Of a stretch of 64,000 bases of DNA, positions 15,819 to 24,784 are shown one piece after another (the first letter of the stretch is position 1; each line of letters starts with the position of its first letter). A model generated the notes under the pieces. It did no database searches, was not told where the DNA came from, and saw only the letters and a list, made by a program, of their open reading frames with translations. Source of the stretch: VRUE01 sp963695835 (lineage in GTDB: Bacteria > Actinomycetota > Thermoleophilia > Solirubrobacterales > 70-9). The translations under genes were made by a program, and so were the position numbers. The stretch spans positions 1 to 64,000 of the forward strand of contig CAVOHR010000004.1 of NCBI GenBank assembly GCA_963695835.1, written 5' to 3'.

Positions 15819-17794
15819 CCCACCCCGCCGAAAAGCTCTGGGAGCCCTCGGCCGAGCTGGTCGAGCGCGCGCGGATGACCGAATTCATGCGCTGGCTGGA
15901 GGCCGAGCGCGGCCTGAGCTTCGACGGCTACCACGACCTCTGGCGCTGGTCGGTCGGCGACCTCGAGGGCTTCTGGTCGGCGATCTGGGACTTCTTCGAG
16001 GTGCGCGCCGACGGCGGCTACGACCGCGTCCTGGCCAGCCACGCGATGCCCGGCGCCGAGTGGTTCGCCGGCACCGAGCTGAACTACGCCGAGCACGTCT
16101 TCGCCGGCAAGGACGACGCCGGGACGGCGATCCTCCACGCCTCCGAGCTGCGCGAGCTGGACGAGCTGAGCTGGGGCGAGCTGAGCTCGCAGGTCGCCGC
16201 CCTCGCCGCCGCCCTGCACGGCCTCGGGGTCGAGCGCGGCGACCGCGTCGTCGCCTACCTGCCGAACGTCCCGGAGGCGATCGTCGCCTTCCTCGCCGCG
16301 GCCTCGATCGGCGCCGTCTGGTCGAGCTGCTCGCCGGACTTCGGCGCCGCCAGCGTGATCGACCGCTTCGCCCAGATCGAGCCCAAGGTGCTCTTCGCGG
16401 TCGACGGCTACCGCTACGGCGGCAAGGACTTCGACCGCCGCGGCGTGCTCGCCGAGCTGCAGGCGGCGATGCCGAGCCTCGAGCGCACCGTCGTCCTCCC
16501 CTACCTCGACCCCGATCCCGATCTCTCCCCCCTGCGCGACGCGACCCCCTGGGACGAGCTGCTCGCCGCCGGCGCGGGCGCCGGGCTGCGCTTCGAGCGC
16601 GTCCCCTTCGACCACCCGCTCTGGGTCCTCTACTCCTCGGGCACGACCGGGCTGCCGAAGGCGATCGTCCAGGGCCAGGGCGGGATCCTGCTCGAGCACC
16701 TGAAGAAGCTCCACCTCCACGTCGACGCCCACCCCGGCGATCGCCTCTTCTGGTTCACGACGACCGGCTGGATGATGTGGAACTTCCTCGTCTCCGGCCT
16801 GCTCACCCGCGCCGCGATCGTCCTCTACGACGGCAACCCCGGCCACCCCGACATGGAAGTGCTCTGGGAGCTGGCCGAGCGCGCCGGAATCACCATGTTC
16901 GGCACCAGCGCCTCCTACATCGCCGCCTGCATGAAGGCCGGCGCCACGCCGGGCGCGGGCCGCGACCTCGGCCGGCTCAAGGCGGTCGGCTCGACCGGCT
17001 CGCCGCTCTCCCCCGAGGGCTTCGACTGGATCTACGAGCAGCTCGGCGCCGACACCTGGCTGTTCTCGACCAGCGGCGGCACCGACCTCTGCACCGCCTT
17101 CGTCGGCGGCACGCCGCTGCTGCCGGTCTACCGCGGCGAGCTGCAGGCGCGGTCGCTGGGCGCCGCGGTCGAGGCCTGGGACGAGGCCGGCAACCCGGTG
17201 ATCGACGAGGTCGGCGAGCTGGTCGTCACCGAGCCGATGCCCTCGATGCCCGTCTGGTTCTGGGGCGACGAGGACGGCAGCCGCTACCGGGCCAGCTACT
17301 TCGAGCAGTACCCGGGCGTGTGGCGCCACGGCGACTGGATCGAAATCACCTCGCGCGGCACGGCGGTCATCTACGGCCGCTCGGACTCGACCATCAACCG
17401 CTCCGGCATCCGCATGGGGACGAGCGAGATCTACCGCGCGGTGCTCAGCCTCGACGAGGTGCTCGACGCGCTCGTCGTCGACATCCCCCGCCCCGGCACC
17501 GACGGCTGGATGCCGCTGTTCGTCGTCCTCCGCGAAGGGACCGAGCTGGACGACGACCTGCGCCGCGAGATCGCCCGCCGCGTCCGCGAGCGCTGCTCGC
17601 CGCGCCACGTCCCCGACGAGGTCTTCGCGATCGCCGAGGTGCCGCGCACGCTCAGCGGCAAGGCGCTCGAGGTGCCGGTCAAGCGGATCCTCACCGGCAC
17701 CCCGCCGGAGCGCGCCGCCAGTCGCGACTCGCTCGCCAACCCCGCCGCCCTCGACTACTTCGTCGACCTCGCCGCCAACCCCGACAGTCGCTGA
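15815..17794 (+). CDS. acetoacetyl-CoA synthetase
   Basis: A 659-residue acyl-adenylate-forming enzyme. It has the P-loop-like YSSGTTGLPK, the adenine-binding TSGGTDLC region, the hinge YGRSDSTINRSGIRMG, and the C-terminal catalytic Lys in LSGKALEVPVK. Length and the N-terminal ACS-N domain (EKLWEP to FWSAIWDFF) match acetoacetate-CoA ligases rather than acetyl-CoA synthetases. It activates acetoacetate with ATP and CoA. It overlaps the MBL gene, and the nearby HMG-CoA lyase makes acetoacetate, so the two enzymes fit one route. Confidence 0.9.
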   Translation: MTHPAEKLWEPSAELVERARMTEFMRWLEAERGLSFDGYHDLWRWSVGDLEGFWSAIWDFFEVRADGGYDRVLASHAMPGAEWFAGTELNYAEHVFAGKDDAGTAILHASELRELDELSWGELSSQVAALAAALHGLGVERGDRVVAYLPNVPEAIVAFLAAASIGAVWSSCSPDFGAASVIDRFAQIEPKVLFAVDGYRYGGKDFDRRGVLAELQAAMPSLERTVVLPYLDPDPDLSPLRDATPWDELLAAGAGAGLRFERVPFDHPLWVLYSSGTTGLPKAIVQGQGGILLEHLKKLHLHVDAHPGDRLFWFTTTGWMMWNFLVSGLLTRAAIVLYDGNPGHPDMEVLWELAERAGITMFGTSASYIAACMKAGATPGAGRDLGRLKAVGSTGSPLSPEGFDWIYEQLGADTWLFSTSGGTDLCTAFVGGTPLLPVYRGELQARSLGAAVEAWDEAGNPVIDEVGELVVTEPMPSMPVWFWGDEDGSRYRASYFEQYPGVWRHGDWIEITSRGTAVIYGRSDSTINRSGIRMGTSEIYRAVLSLDEVLDALVVDIPRPGTDGWMPLFVVLREGTELDDDLRREIARRVRERCSPRHVPDEVFAIAEVPRTLSGKALEVPVKRILTGTPPERAASRDSLANPAALDYFVDLAANPDSR

Positions 17795-17858
17795 CGTCCG
17801 GGAAGCCTTGTGGGTACCCCAGACCCCCAAACCCTTCCACGAGCCGCGGGCCGGGCCG

Positions 17859-18596
17859 TCAGGGGGTGCGGCGGCGCAGGGTTGCCGCGCCGAGCGCCAG
17901 CAGGAGCAGGATCGCAGCGGCGATCACCGCCACGTCGAGCGCGCCGCGGGCGCCGAGCGAGCCGCCCGTGGTCACCCGGTCGAGCGCGTCGAAGGCGTAG
18001 GTGAGCGGCATCGTGTCGGAGACGATCTGCAGCACGCCGGCCATCTGGTCGCGGGCGACGAACAGGCCGCAGAGCAGTAGCTGCGGGAAGACGATCGCCG
18101 GCATGAACTGGACCGCCTGGAACTCGGTCCGGGCGAAGGCGCTGACGAAGAGGCCCAGCGACATCCCCAGCAGGGCGTTGCCGACCGCGAGCGCGACGAC
18201 GACCGCGGTCGAGCCTGCCACTTCCAGCCCGAGCGGTCCGAACGCCACCGCGGCGGCGATCAGCGCCTGCAGCGTGCCGACCAGCGCGAAGGCGATCCCG
18301 TAGCCGAACAGCAGGTCGAGCTTGGCCAGCGGCAGGGTCATCAGCCGCTCCAGGGTGCCGGTGGTGCGCTCGCGCAGCATCGTGATCGAGGTGACGACGA
18401 ACATCGTGCTGAACGGGAACAGGCCGACCAGCGGCCCGGCCACCTGCTGGAAGGTCTCGGGGCTCTGGTCGAAGGCGCCGCGCAGCAGAGTCAGGAGGAA
18501 GGGCGAGACCCCCAGCATCAGGACCACCGTGCGCGGGTCCCGTCGCAGCTGCCCGAGCACCCGCGCCGCAATCGCGCCGGTCACCCGCGGGCTCAC
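17859..18596 (-). CDS. ABC-2-type exporter permease
   Basis: A 245-residue membrane protein with six hydrophobic segments and the typical ABC-2 layout: an N-terminal helix, a loop with RERTTGTLERLMTLPL (the coupling region seen in drug and polysaccharide exporters), then five further helices. It pairs with the ATPase gene, whose stop it overlaps by 4 bases (ATGA-type). Together they form a one-permease, one-ATPase exporter; a homodimer of each is expected. The substrate is unknown, but antibiotics, lipids or glycopolymers are common for the family. Confidence 0.85.
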   Translation of the reverse strand: MSPRVTGAIAARVLGQLRRDPRTVVLMLGVSPFLLTLLRGAFDQSPETFQQVAGPLVGLFPFSTMFVVTSITMLRERTTGTLERLMTLPLAKLDLLFGYGIAFALVGTLQALIAAAVAFGPLGLEVAGSTAVVVALAVGNALLGMSLGLFVSAFARTEFQAVQFMPAIVFPQLLLCGLFVARDQMAGVLQIVSDTMPLTYAFDALDRVTTGGSLGARGALDVAVIAAAILLLLALGAATLRRRTP

Positions 18597-19315
18597 GTCT
18601 CCCCCGCCTCGGCCTCGATCAGCGCCAGGAACGCCTCGTCGAGCTGCCGGCGGCCGGTCCGCCGGCGCAGGCCCTCCGGAGTCTCGGCGGCGAGCAGGCG
18701 GCCGTCGCGCATCAGCAGCAGCTCGTCGCAGTGCTCGGCCTCCTCCATCACGTGGCTGGAGACGAGCAGCGTCGTGCCGGCGGCCGCCAGCTCGGCGAAG
18801 GTCGCCCAGAGGTCGCGGCGCAGCACCGGGTCGAGGCCCACGGTCGGCTCGTCCAGCACCAGCAGCCGCGGTTCGCCGAGCAGCGCGGTGGCGAGCGAGA
18901 CCCGCGCCTGCTGGCCGCCGGAGAGGCTGGAGACGACCTGACCCGCGTACGGGCCGAGCGCGACGGTCTCGATCGTCTCCTCGGCGCGCCCCTCCCGCAC
19001 CCCGAGCACCCGTCCGAAGAAGCGCAGGTTCTCGCGCACGCTCAGGTCGCCGTAGACGGAGGGCGCCTGGGTCAGGTAGCCGACCCGCGAGCGCAGCGGC
19101 CGCGATCCGGCCGGCTCGCCCAGCACCTCGACCCGCCCCGCCTCGACCAGCTGCACGCCGACGATTGCCCGCATCAGCGTCGACTTGCCGCAGCCGCTGG
19201 GGCCGAGCAGGCCGGTCACCCTGCCGCTCGCCACCGGGAAGGAGAGGTCGTGCAGGACCGGCTTGCCGCCGCGCCGAACGCGGAGCCCGTCCACGACTAT
19301 CGCCGGCGCGCCCAA
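18593..19315 (-). CDS. ABC exporter ATP-binding protein
   Basis: A 240-residue ATPase with Walker A GPSGCGKST (about 36-44), signature LSGGQQARVS, Walker B LLVLDEPTVGLD, and the switch His in LLVSSHVMEEAEH. It belongs to the drug/ABC-2 exporter type. A TTG at 19315 starts the frame. The gene lies 3 bases from the stop of the upstream carboxylase and overlaps the permease, so the block may form one transcript, although the functions look unrelated. Confidence 0.88.
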   Translation of the reverse strand: MGAPAIVVDGLRVRRGGKPVLHDLSFPVASGRVTGLLGPSGCGKSTLMRAIVGVQLVEAGRVEVLGEPAGSRPLRSRVGYLTQAPSVYGDLSVRENLRFFGRVLGVREGRAEETIETVALGPYAGQVVSSLSGGQQARVSLATALLGEPRLLVLDEPTVGLDPVLRRDLWATFAELAAAGTTLLVSSHVMEEAEHCDELLLMRDGRLLAAETPEGLRRRTGRRQLDEAFLALIEAEAGET

Positions 19316-19318
19316 CGC

Positions 19319-20839
19319 TCAGGCCGGCGTCACCGGGTTGCGCCGCTCGGCGAAGGAGCGGTCCTTGCCGCGGGCCGCGGCGAAGCGGCGGATCAGCTCG
19401 GCGCGCAGATCCTCCGGCTCGATCACCGCGTCGACCACCAGCTCCGAGGCGAGGTGGAGGATGTCGATGTCGGCGGCGTACTCCTCGCGCTTGCGGGCGA
19501 CGAACTCGGCCCGCTCCGCCTCGTCGGAGATCGCCTGGATCTGGTTGTAGAAGACGGCGTTGATCGCCGCCTCGGGGCCCATCACGGCAATCGAGGCGCT
19601 CGGCAGGGCGATGCAGCAGTCGGGCTCGAAGGCCGGCCCGGCCATCGCGTAGAGCCCGGCGCCGTAGGCCTTGCGGACCACCACCGAGAGCTTCGGCACG
19701 GTCGCTTCGGAGACGGCGCTGATCATCTTCGCGCCGTGGCGGATGATCCCCTGGCGCTCGACCGCGGTGCCGATCATGAAGCCCGGCACGTCGGCGAGGA
19801 ACAGCAGCGGGACGTTGAAGGCGTTGCAGGTCTGGATGAAGCGCGCCGCCTTGTCGGCCGAGTCGACGAACAGCACGCCGCCCTTCTGGCGCGGCTGGTT
19901 GGCGACGATCCCGACCGCCTCGCCGCCGAGCCGCGCGTAGCCGACGATCAGCTCCTTCGCCCAGCGCTTGTGGACCTCGAGCAGGCTGCCCGCGTCGAGC
20001 AGCGTGTCGAGCACCTCGCGCATGTCGAACGGTTGGTTCTCGTCGGCGGGGACGATCGCGTCGATCGCCGCGTCGGAGGCCGGCGCCGTCGGCGCGGCGG
20101 CAGGCGGCGCCTCGCGCCAGCTTCCCGGCATGAACGAGAGGTAGCGCTGCGCCAGGTCGATCGCCTCCTCGTCGGATTTGACGAGGAAGTGGCCGCAGCC
20201 GGAGACGCCGGTGTGCATCCTCGCCCCGCCCATCTCCTCCAGGGTCACCTTCTCGCCGATCACCATCTCGGCCATCCGCGGCGACCCGAGGTACATCGAG
20301 GCGTTGCCCTCGCGCATGATCACCACGTCGCAGAAGGCGGGGATGTAGGCGCCGCCGGCGGCGCTCGGCCCGAACAGCAGGCAGACCTGCGGCACCTGGC
20401 CGGAGAGCCGCACCTCGTTGTGGAAGATCCGCCCGGCGCCGCGCCGCCCCGGGAACATCTGCACCTGGTCGGTGATCCGCGCCCCGGCCGAGTCGACCAG
20501 GTAGACCATCGGTACCTGGAGCGACAGCGCCCGCTCCTGGATGCGGAGGATCTTCTCGACCGTCTTCGGCCCCCAGGAGCCGGCCTTGACGGTCGGGTCG
20601 TTGGCCATCAGCGCGACGCGGCGGCCGCCGATCGTCGCCAGGCCGGTGACGGCGCCGTCGGCGCCCAGCCCCTCCTTCTCCCAGTTGGCGAGCAGGCCCT
20701 CCTCGGCGAAGGAGCCGGGGTCGACCAGCCGTGCGACCCGCTCGCGCACCGGCAGCTTGCCCTGCTCGGCGGTCTTCTCGTGATGGCGCTGCGGGCCGCC
20801 GGCCAGGGCGGCCTCGAGGGCGGGTCGGATATCGGTCAC
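19319..20839 (-). CDS. acyl-CoA carboxylase, carboxyltransferase (beta) subunit
   Basis: A 506-residue carboxyltransferase of the biotin-dependent acyl-CoA carboxylase family. The crotonase-like N and C halves are both complete: the acyl-CoA site FGPSAAGGAYIP and the biotin site ADVPGFMIG. It transfers the carboxyl group from biotin to propionyl-, acetyl- or methylcrotonyl-CoA. Its sequence and neighbourhood (HMG-CoA lyase, acetoacetyl-CoA synthetase) best suit methylcrotonyl-CoA carboxylase in leucine breakdown, but propionyl-CoA is also plausible. No biotin carboxylase (alpha) subunit lies in the window; it must be encoded elsewhere. Confidence 0.9.
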   Translation of the reverse strand: MTDIRPALEAALAGGPQRHHEKTAEQGKLPVRERVARLVDPGSFAEEGLLANWEKEGLGADGAVTGLATIGGRRVALMANDPTVKAGSWGPKTVEKILRIQERALSLQVPMVYLVDSAGARITDQVQMFPGRRGAGRIFHNEVRLSGQVPQVCLLFGPSAAGGAYIPAFCDVVIMREGNASMYLGSPRMAEMVIGEKVTLEEMGGARMHTGVSGCGHFLVKSDEEAIDLAQRYLSFMPGSWREAPPAAAPTAPASDAAIDAIVPADENQPFDMREVLDTLLDAGSLLEVHKRWAKELIVGYARLGGEAVGIVANQPRQKGGVLFVDSADKAARFIQTCNAFNVPLLFLADVPGFMIGTAVERQGIIRHGAKMISAVSEATVPKLSVVVRKAYGAGLYAMAGPAFEPDCCIALPSASIAVMGPEAAINAVFYNQIQAISDEAERAEFVARKREEYAADIDILHLASELVVDAVIEPEDLRAELIRRFAAARGKDRSFAERRNPVTPA

Positions 20840-20862
20840 GGCGAGGCGGAGCCTAGACGGCT

Positions 20863-21243
20863 CTAGCCCGCGGAGGCGGCGCCGAGCCGCCGTCCCATCT
20901 CCTCGACCAGCGCCTGGAGGCCGCTCAGCGGGCGGATCATCACCGTCATCTCGGCGATCAGGCCGTCCGCGTCGAAGCGCAGGATGTCGGCCCCGTTCAG
21001 CTCGCGGTCGCCGACCCGCGCCTCGAAGATCAGCACCGCGGTGTCGCCGCTCTCCACCTGGTCGACGTAGCGGAAGTCCTCGAAGACCTGGGCGACGGTG
21101 CCGAGCAGGATCCCGAGCGCCTCGAGCCCGGCATAGGGCTGGAAGACGGCCGGGCTGCGGAAGACGACGTCCGAGGCGAACAGCTCCTCGCCCTTGGCGA
21201 AGTCCTTCGCTTCGGCGGCGCTGCGAAACGCATCGCTCTTCAT
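20863..21243 (-). CDS. SnoaL-like (NTF2-fold) protein
   Basis: A 126-residue protein with the NTF2-fold pattern of the SnoaL family: an N-terminal helix pair (AFRSAAEAKDFAKGEELFASDVVFRSP), strands ending FEARVGDRELNGADILRF, and a final EMTVMIRPLSGL strand. Members act as small isomerases, hydratases or accessory proteins; catalytic residues are not obvious. It lies between the carboxylase and HMG-CoA lyase genes on the same strand and may serve the same catabolic route. Confidence 0.78.
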   Translation of the reverse strand: MKSDAFRSAAEAKDFAKGEELFASDVVFRSPAVFQPYAGLEALGILLGTVAQVFEDFRYVDQVESGDTAVLIFEARVGDRELNGADILRFDADGLIAEMTVMIRPLSGLQALVEEMGRRLGAASAG

Positions 21244-21253
21244 CGCCGCGAGC

Positions 21254-22177
21254 CTACTCCCCGCCGTGCCAGTCGACCGGCCCCGCGGTGAGCACGTGGG
21301 CGCCGAGCGGGCGGCCGAGCGCCTGCTGGGCCTCGCGCGAGGCCTCGAGCAGGAGCGGCAAGTCGATCCCCGTCTCGACCCCCATCTCGTGCAGCATCGA
21401 GACCACGTCCTCGGTCGCGACGTTGCCGGTCGCCCCCGGCGGCACCGGGCAGCCGCCCAGCTCGCCGAAGCTCGACTCGAAGGAATCGACGCCCTGCTCC
21501 AGCGCCGCCAGCACGTTGGCGAGGCCCTGGCCGCGGGTGTTGTGGAAGTGGGCGGTCAGCTCGACCCCGGCGAGCCGCTCCTGCGCCGCGGCGAAGAACT
21601 CGCCGACCTGGCGCGGGTTCGCCATCCCGGTCGTGTCGCCGAAGGCGACCTCGGCGCAGCCGGCCGCCGCCAACCGCGCGGCGATCTCGAAGACGCGGTC
21701 GGACGGGACCTCGCCCTCGTAGGGGCAGCCGAACGAGGTCGAGATCACCCCCTCGCAGCGCAGATCCGCCTCACGGGCGCTCGCCAGCGTCCGCTCCAGG
21801 CCCCCGAGCGACTGCTCGATCGAGCGGTTGACGTTCCTGCGGTTGTGCGTCTCCGAGGCGGAGAGGAAGACGCTGATCTCGTCGAAGCGCTCGCGCCGCC
21901 CCAGCGCCCGCTCGAGCCCCCGCTCGTTGGGGACCAGGACCGAGAAGGCGACGCCGTCGCGCCGCTGCACCGCCGCCAGCACCTCCTCGGCGTCGGCGAG
22001 CTGCGGGATCACGTCGGGCCGCACGAACGAGGTCACCTCGATCCGCCGCAAGCCACTCGCCGAGAGCAGGTCGATCAGCCGCACCTTCTCCGCCGTCGGG
22101 ATCGTCTCCGGCTCGTTCTGGAACCCGTCGCGAGGCCCGACCTCGCGGATCCGCACGCTGCTCGGCAACTCAGCCAT
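21254..22177 (-). CDS. hydroxymethylglutaryl-CoA lyase
   Basis: A 307-residue HMG-CoA lyase of the HMGL-like TIM-barrel family. Evidence is the N-terminal VGPRDGFQNE, the catalytic-site signature GELGGCPVPPGATGN (Cys included), and metal ligands in HFHNTRG. It splits HMG-CoA into acetyl-CoA and acetoacetate, the last step of leucine breakdown. With the carboxylase beta subunit and the acetoacetyl-CoA synthetase this gives a coherent set. The SnoaL-like gene follows it closely, suggesting one operon. Confidence 0.92.
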   Translation of the reverse strand: MAELPSSVRIREVGPRDGFQNEPETIPTAEKVRLIDLLSASGLRRIEVTSFVRPDVIPQLADAEEVLAAVQRRDGVAFSVLVPNERGLERALGRRERFDEISVFLSASETHNRRNVNRSIEQSLGGLERTLASAREADLRCEGVISTSFGCPYEGEVPSDRVFEIAARLAAAGCAEVAFGDTTGMANPRQVGEFFAAAQERLAGVELTAHFHNTRGQGLANVLAALEQGVDSFESSFGELGGCPVPPGATGNVATEDVVSMLHEMGVETGIDLPLLLEASREAQQALGRPLGAHVLTAGPVDWHGGE

Positions 22178-22188
22178 CGGCTTGGAGA

Positions 22189-23166
22189 TTAGGCCGAACG
22201 CGGTCCGCCCGGCTCAGCCGCTGCGAGGGACGCCCGGCCGGGGCCATCGGTCCAACCTTCTTCCAGCCGTGTTGCAACCGCACAGAGCGTCTCCCGCACA
22301 TAGCGCGCCTCAAACCGAACTTGCTCGTGGGTAAAGCGAAGCGGCGTCATCCCGGCAGCGACGTGCGCCTGATCCCGCACGTGGTCACGCGCCTGCTGGG
22401 CAGGCGTGCGGTGGTAGCGCAGTCCGTCGGTCTCGACCACGAGGCCGAGGTTCGGCCAGTAGAAATCGACCTTGAAGCCGTTGAGGCGCTTGCCAGTCAC
22501 CGGCATCGGCAATCTCACATCGTGGATCAACCGCAGGAAGCGCCGCTCCAGCTCGGAGTCGGTGAGGCGGAACGTGTGGCGTCCGAGGAGCTCCCGGAGC
22601 GGGCCGGTGCCACGCTGGGCGGTGTAGTCGTCCAGGGAGACGAGCAACGCCTCGGGATCGATCAGGTTCAGCCTGTCGGCCTCGTTGACGGCGCGCTCCA
22701 GCTGCGCAGGTTCGAGTCGACGGGCAATGTCGATGAACGTACGGACGAGGGAGGTCACGGGGATGCCCTCCCTGACGGTTACGTCTTTTACGAGCATCCG
22801 CGGACGTCGATGGACGACCAGCGACGGTCGTCTTCGTCCCGAGGAGACCGGGACGACGATCTCGATTGGCCCAGGCCGCCCCGGTCGGATGCCCCAGAGC
22901 GCCGCGGCGCCGTCGAAGCCGAGGGCCGCTCCGCGTCCACATGCCAGGACGCCCGCCATCCATCGGCCCTTCTGCGTCAAGTCAGGCCGACCCACCGCGT
23001 ATACGCCGCGCTCGATCCGGTGCAGCCGTCCCTTCGACAGCCGGTGCTGGATCGATTGTGCGCTGAGGCCGAGCTCCATCAGCTGGCGTCGCGCGACTAC
23101 TCCGTGTTGCCTCCTGGCCAACTCCCACGCGACCGCACTCGGCGACTGTCGATTTGATGACCCCAT
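22189..23166 (-). CDS. AbiEi-like winged-helix plus DUF559-type protein
   Basis: A 325-residue protein. The N-terminal 60 residues (RRQHGVVARRQLMELGLS to RIERGVYAVG) match the AbiEi-type winged-helix domain. The C-terminal 100 (RLNGFKVDFYWPNLGLVVETDG and RFTHEQVRFE) match DUF559, which has a restriction-endonuclease-like fold, with Asp and Glu in VDFYW and VVETDG as likely metal ligands. Such proteins are abundant in Solirubrobacterales genomes and have no proven role; defence or DNA repair is a guess. The ATG at 23164-23166 lies inside a palindrome, so translation may instead start at a nearby GTG. Confidence 0.8.
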   Translation of the reverse strand: MGSSNRQSPSAVAWELARRQHGVVARRQLMELGLSAQSIQHRLSKGRLHRIERGVYAVGRPDLTQKGRWMAGVLACGRGAALGFDGAAALWGIRPGRPGPIEIVVPVSSGRRRPSLVVHRRPRMLVKDVTVREGIPVTSLVRTFIDIARRLEPAQLERAVNEADRLNLIDPEALLVSLDDYTAQRGTGPLRELLGRHTFRLTDSELERRFLRLIHDVRLPMPVTGKRLNGFKVDFYWPNLGLVVETDGLRYHRTPAQQARDHVRDQAHVAAGMTPLRFTHEQVRFEARYVRETLCAVATRLEEGWTDGPGRASLAAAEPGGPRSA

Positions 23167-23183
23167 AGGGTCATAAAGTCGCC
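23141..23183. repeat. palindromic element related to core family B, over a start codon
   Basis: Nested arms are ATGACCC and GGGTCAT around CATA (23057+100 to 23174, i.e. 23157-23174), with outer GGCGACT at 23141-23147 and AGTCGCC at 23177-23183. The centre GACCCCATAGGGTC resembles those at 4510 and 27271. It overlaps the ATG of the DUF559-type gene. Confidence 0.6.
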
Positions 23184-23245
23184 AGCGGGCGAATCTCTCC
23201 CCCCTTGGGGCCGATCGCGAGCCGGGTTGCCCGCAACGTGCGGGC

Positions 23246-23980
23246 TCAGACCATGCCCAGGCCGCCGCTTACGCCGAGCGTCTCGCCGGTCACGTAGGCG
23301 GCGTCGCCGGAGGCCAGGAAGGCGACTGCGGCAGCCACCTCGTGGGGCTGGCCGAGGCGCTTCATCTGGGTCCCGGCTTTCATCGTCTCGATCACCTTTT
23401 CGCCGATCTCGCCGAACTCCTTGGCGCCCATCAGCAGCGGCGTCTCGATCGGGCCGGGGGCGATCGAGTTGGCGGTGATCCCGTAGCGGGCGTTCTCGCG
23501 CGCGATCGCCTTCATGAAGGCGACGATGCCGCCCTTCGCCGCCGAGTAGACGGCCGAGCCCTTGGAGCCGACCCGTCCCGCCTCGGAGGAGATGCTGACG
23601 ATCCGGCCGTAGCCCGCCTCCTGCATCCCCGGCAGCGCCGCGTGGGTGCAGTTGAGGACGCCGCCGAGGTTGACCGCGAGCACCCGCTGCCACTGCTCGG
23701 GCGTCGTGTAGGTGAAGAAGCCGAACTCGTCGGTGCCGGCGTTGTTGACGAGGATGTCGAGCGTCCCGGTCGCCTCGACGGCCGCCTTCGCCGACTCGGG
23801 ATCGGTGACGTCCAGCTCGACCGCGTAGCCGCTGACCTGGCCGGCGACCTTCGCGGCGCCCTCGCTGTCGATGTCGCCGACCCAGACCTCGGCGCCCTCG
23901 GCGGCGAGCCGGGCGGCGATCGCCGCGCCGATCCCGCCGGCGCCACCGGTGACCAGAGCCTTGCGTCCCTCGAGCCTCAT
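23246..23980 (-). CDS. short-chain dehydrogenase/reductase
   Basis: A 244-residue classical SDR. The cofactor motif TGGAGGIG (about 9-16), NNAG, the catalytic Ser in ISSEAG and YSAAK (Tyr and Lys) are all present, and Asp in GDID after the second strand favours NAD(H). Family members reduce 3-oxoacyl or hydroxyacid substrates; a 3-hydroxybutyrate or hydroxyacyl-CoA role would suit the acetoacetate genes nearby but is not proven. The start is set at MRLEGRKALV; an upstream start would overlap the divergent F420 reductase gene. Confidence 0.87.
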   Translation of the reverse strand: MRLEGRKALVTGGAGGIGAAIAARLAAEGAEVWVGDIDSEGAAKVAGQVSGYAVELDVTDPESAKAAVEATGTLDILVNNAGTDEFGFFTYTTPEQWQRVLAVNLGGVLNCTHAALPGMQEAGYGRIVSISSEAGRVGSKGSAVYSAAKGGIVAFMKAIARENARYGITANSIAPGPIETPLLMGAKEFGEIGEKVIETMKAGTQMKRLGQPHEVAAAVAFLASGDAAYVTGETLGVSGGLGMV

Positions 23981-24072
23981 GCGCGGCTGAGCATAGACTG
24001 GCGCGCTGTGAACGCGGAGCGACCGAACGTCCATATCTGATTCTTCGTGAGGGAGCGGAGCGTGAACCATTG

Positions 24073-24768
24073 ATGCCGGCTGCGACCGAACCGATCCCGA
24101 TCGTCGGCGGCACCGGCGCCCTCGGCACCGGCCTGGCGCTGCGCTGGGCGCAGGCGGGCGCGCCGATCGCGATCGGCTCGCGCTCGCCCGAGCGCGCCGC
24201 GGAGGCGGCGGCGAAGCTGCGCGAGGGCGTCCCCGGCGCCGAGGTCGAGGGCCTGCTCAACGAGGAGGCGGCGAGACGGGCCGAGATCGTCTTCCTCACC
24301 GTCCCCTTCCGTGCCCAGTCGGAGAACCTGAACAACCTGCGCGAGGCGCTGCGGCCCGGCCAGATCCTGGTCGACTGCACGGTGCCGCTCGCCGCCGCGG
24401 TCAGCGGCAAGGCGACCCGCTCGCTCGGCGTCTGGCAGGGCTCGGCGGCGCAGCAGGCGCAGGAGATGGTCCCCGACGGCGTCACCGTGGTCGCGGCGCT
24501 GCACAGTGTCGGCGCGCCGACACTGGGCAACCCCGACGCCGAGCTGGACGAGGACGTGCTCGTCTGCGGCGACCGCAAGGCCGACAAGGCCCGCGTCGCC
24601 CGGCTGATCGAACTGATCCCGGGACTGCGCGCGGTCAACGCCGGGGCGCTGGAGATGGCGCGAATCGTCGAGCAGCTGACGCCGCTGCTGATCTCGGTCA
24701 ACAGCCGCTACAAGACCCATGCCGGGATCAAGCTCACCGGGCTGCCGGAGGGGGACCACTGGCTGTGA
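24073..24768 (+). CDS. npdG: NADPH-dependent F420 reductase
   Basis: A 231-residue F420:NADPH oxidoreductase of the FNO type. The N-terminal IVGGTGALGTG motif (about 9-19) binds NADPH, and SRSPERA follows the second strand as expected for phosphate binding. Later stretches (VPFRAQSENL, LHSVGAP, TPLLISVN) match the F420-binding side. It moves hydride between NADPH and F420. The next three genes on the same strand make F420, so this is the redox partner of that block. A TTG three bases upstream is an alternative start. Confidence 0.88.
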   Translation: MPAATEPIPIVGGTGALGTGLALRWAQAGAPIAIGSRSPERAAEAAAKLREGVPGAEVEGLLNEEAARRAEIVFLTVPFRAQSENLNNLREALRPGQILVDCTVPLAAAVSGKATRSLGVWQGSAAQQAQEMVPDGVTVVAALHSVGAPTLGNPDAELDEDVLVCGDRKADKARVARLIELIPGLRAVNAGALEMARIVEQLTPLLISVNSRYKTHAGIKLTGLPEGDHWL

Positions 24769-24784
24769 GCCGCAAGCCGCCGCG

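Noticed and set aside
15653..17830. Long open frames opposite and beside the acetoacetyl-CoA synthetase gene
   Set aside because: They lack family motifs and mirror the codon pattern of the true gene; the synthetase frame has every expected motif.
17795..17858. Terminator between the acetoacetyl-CoA synthetase and the ABC permease
   Set aside because: GGAAG/CTTCC and GGGT/ACCC pairings exist, but the stem is broken and there is no T-run.
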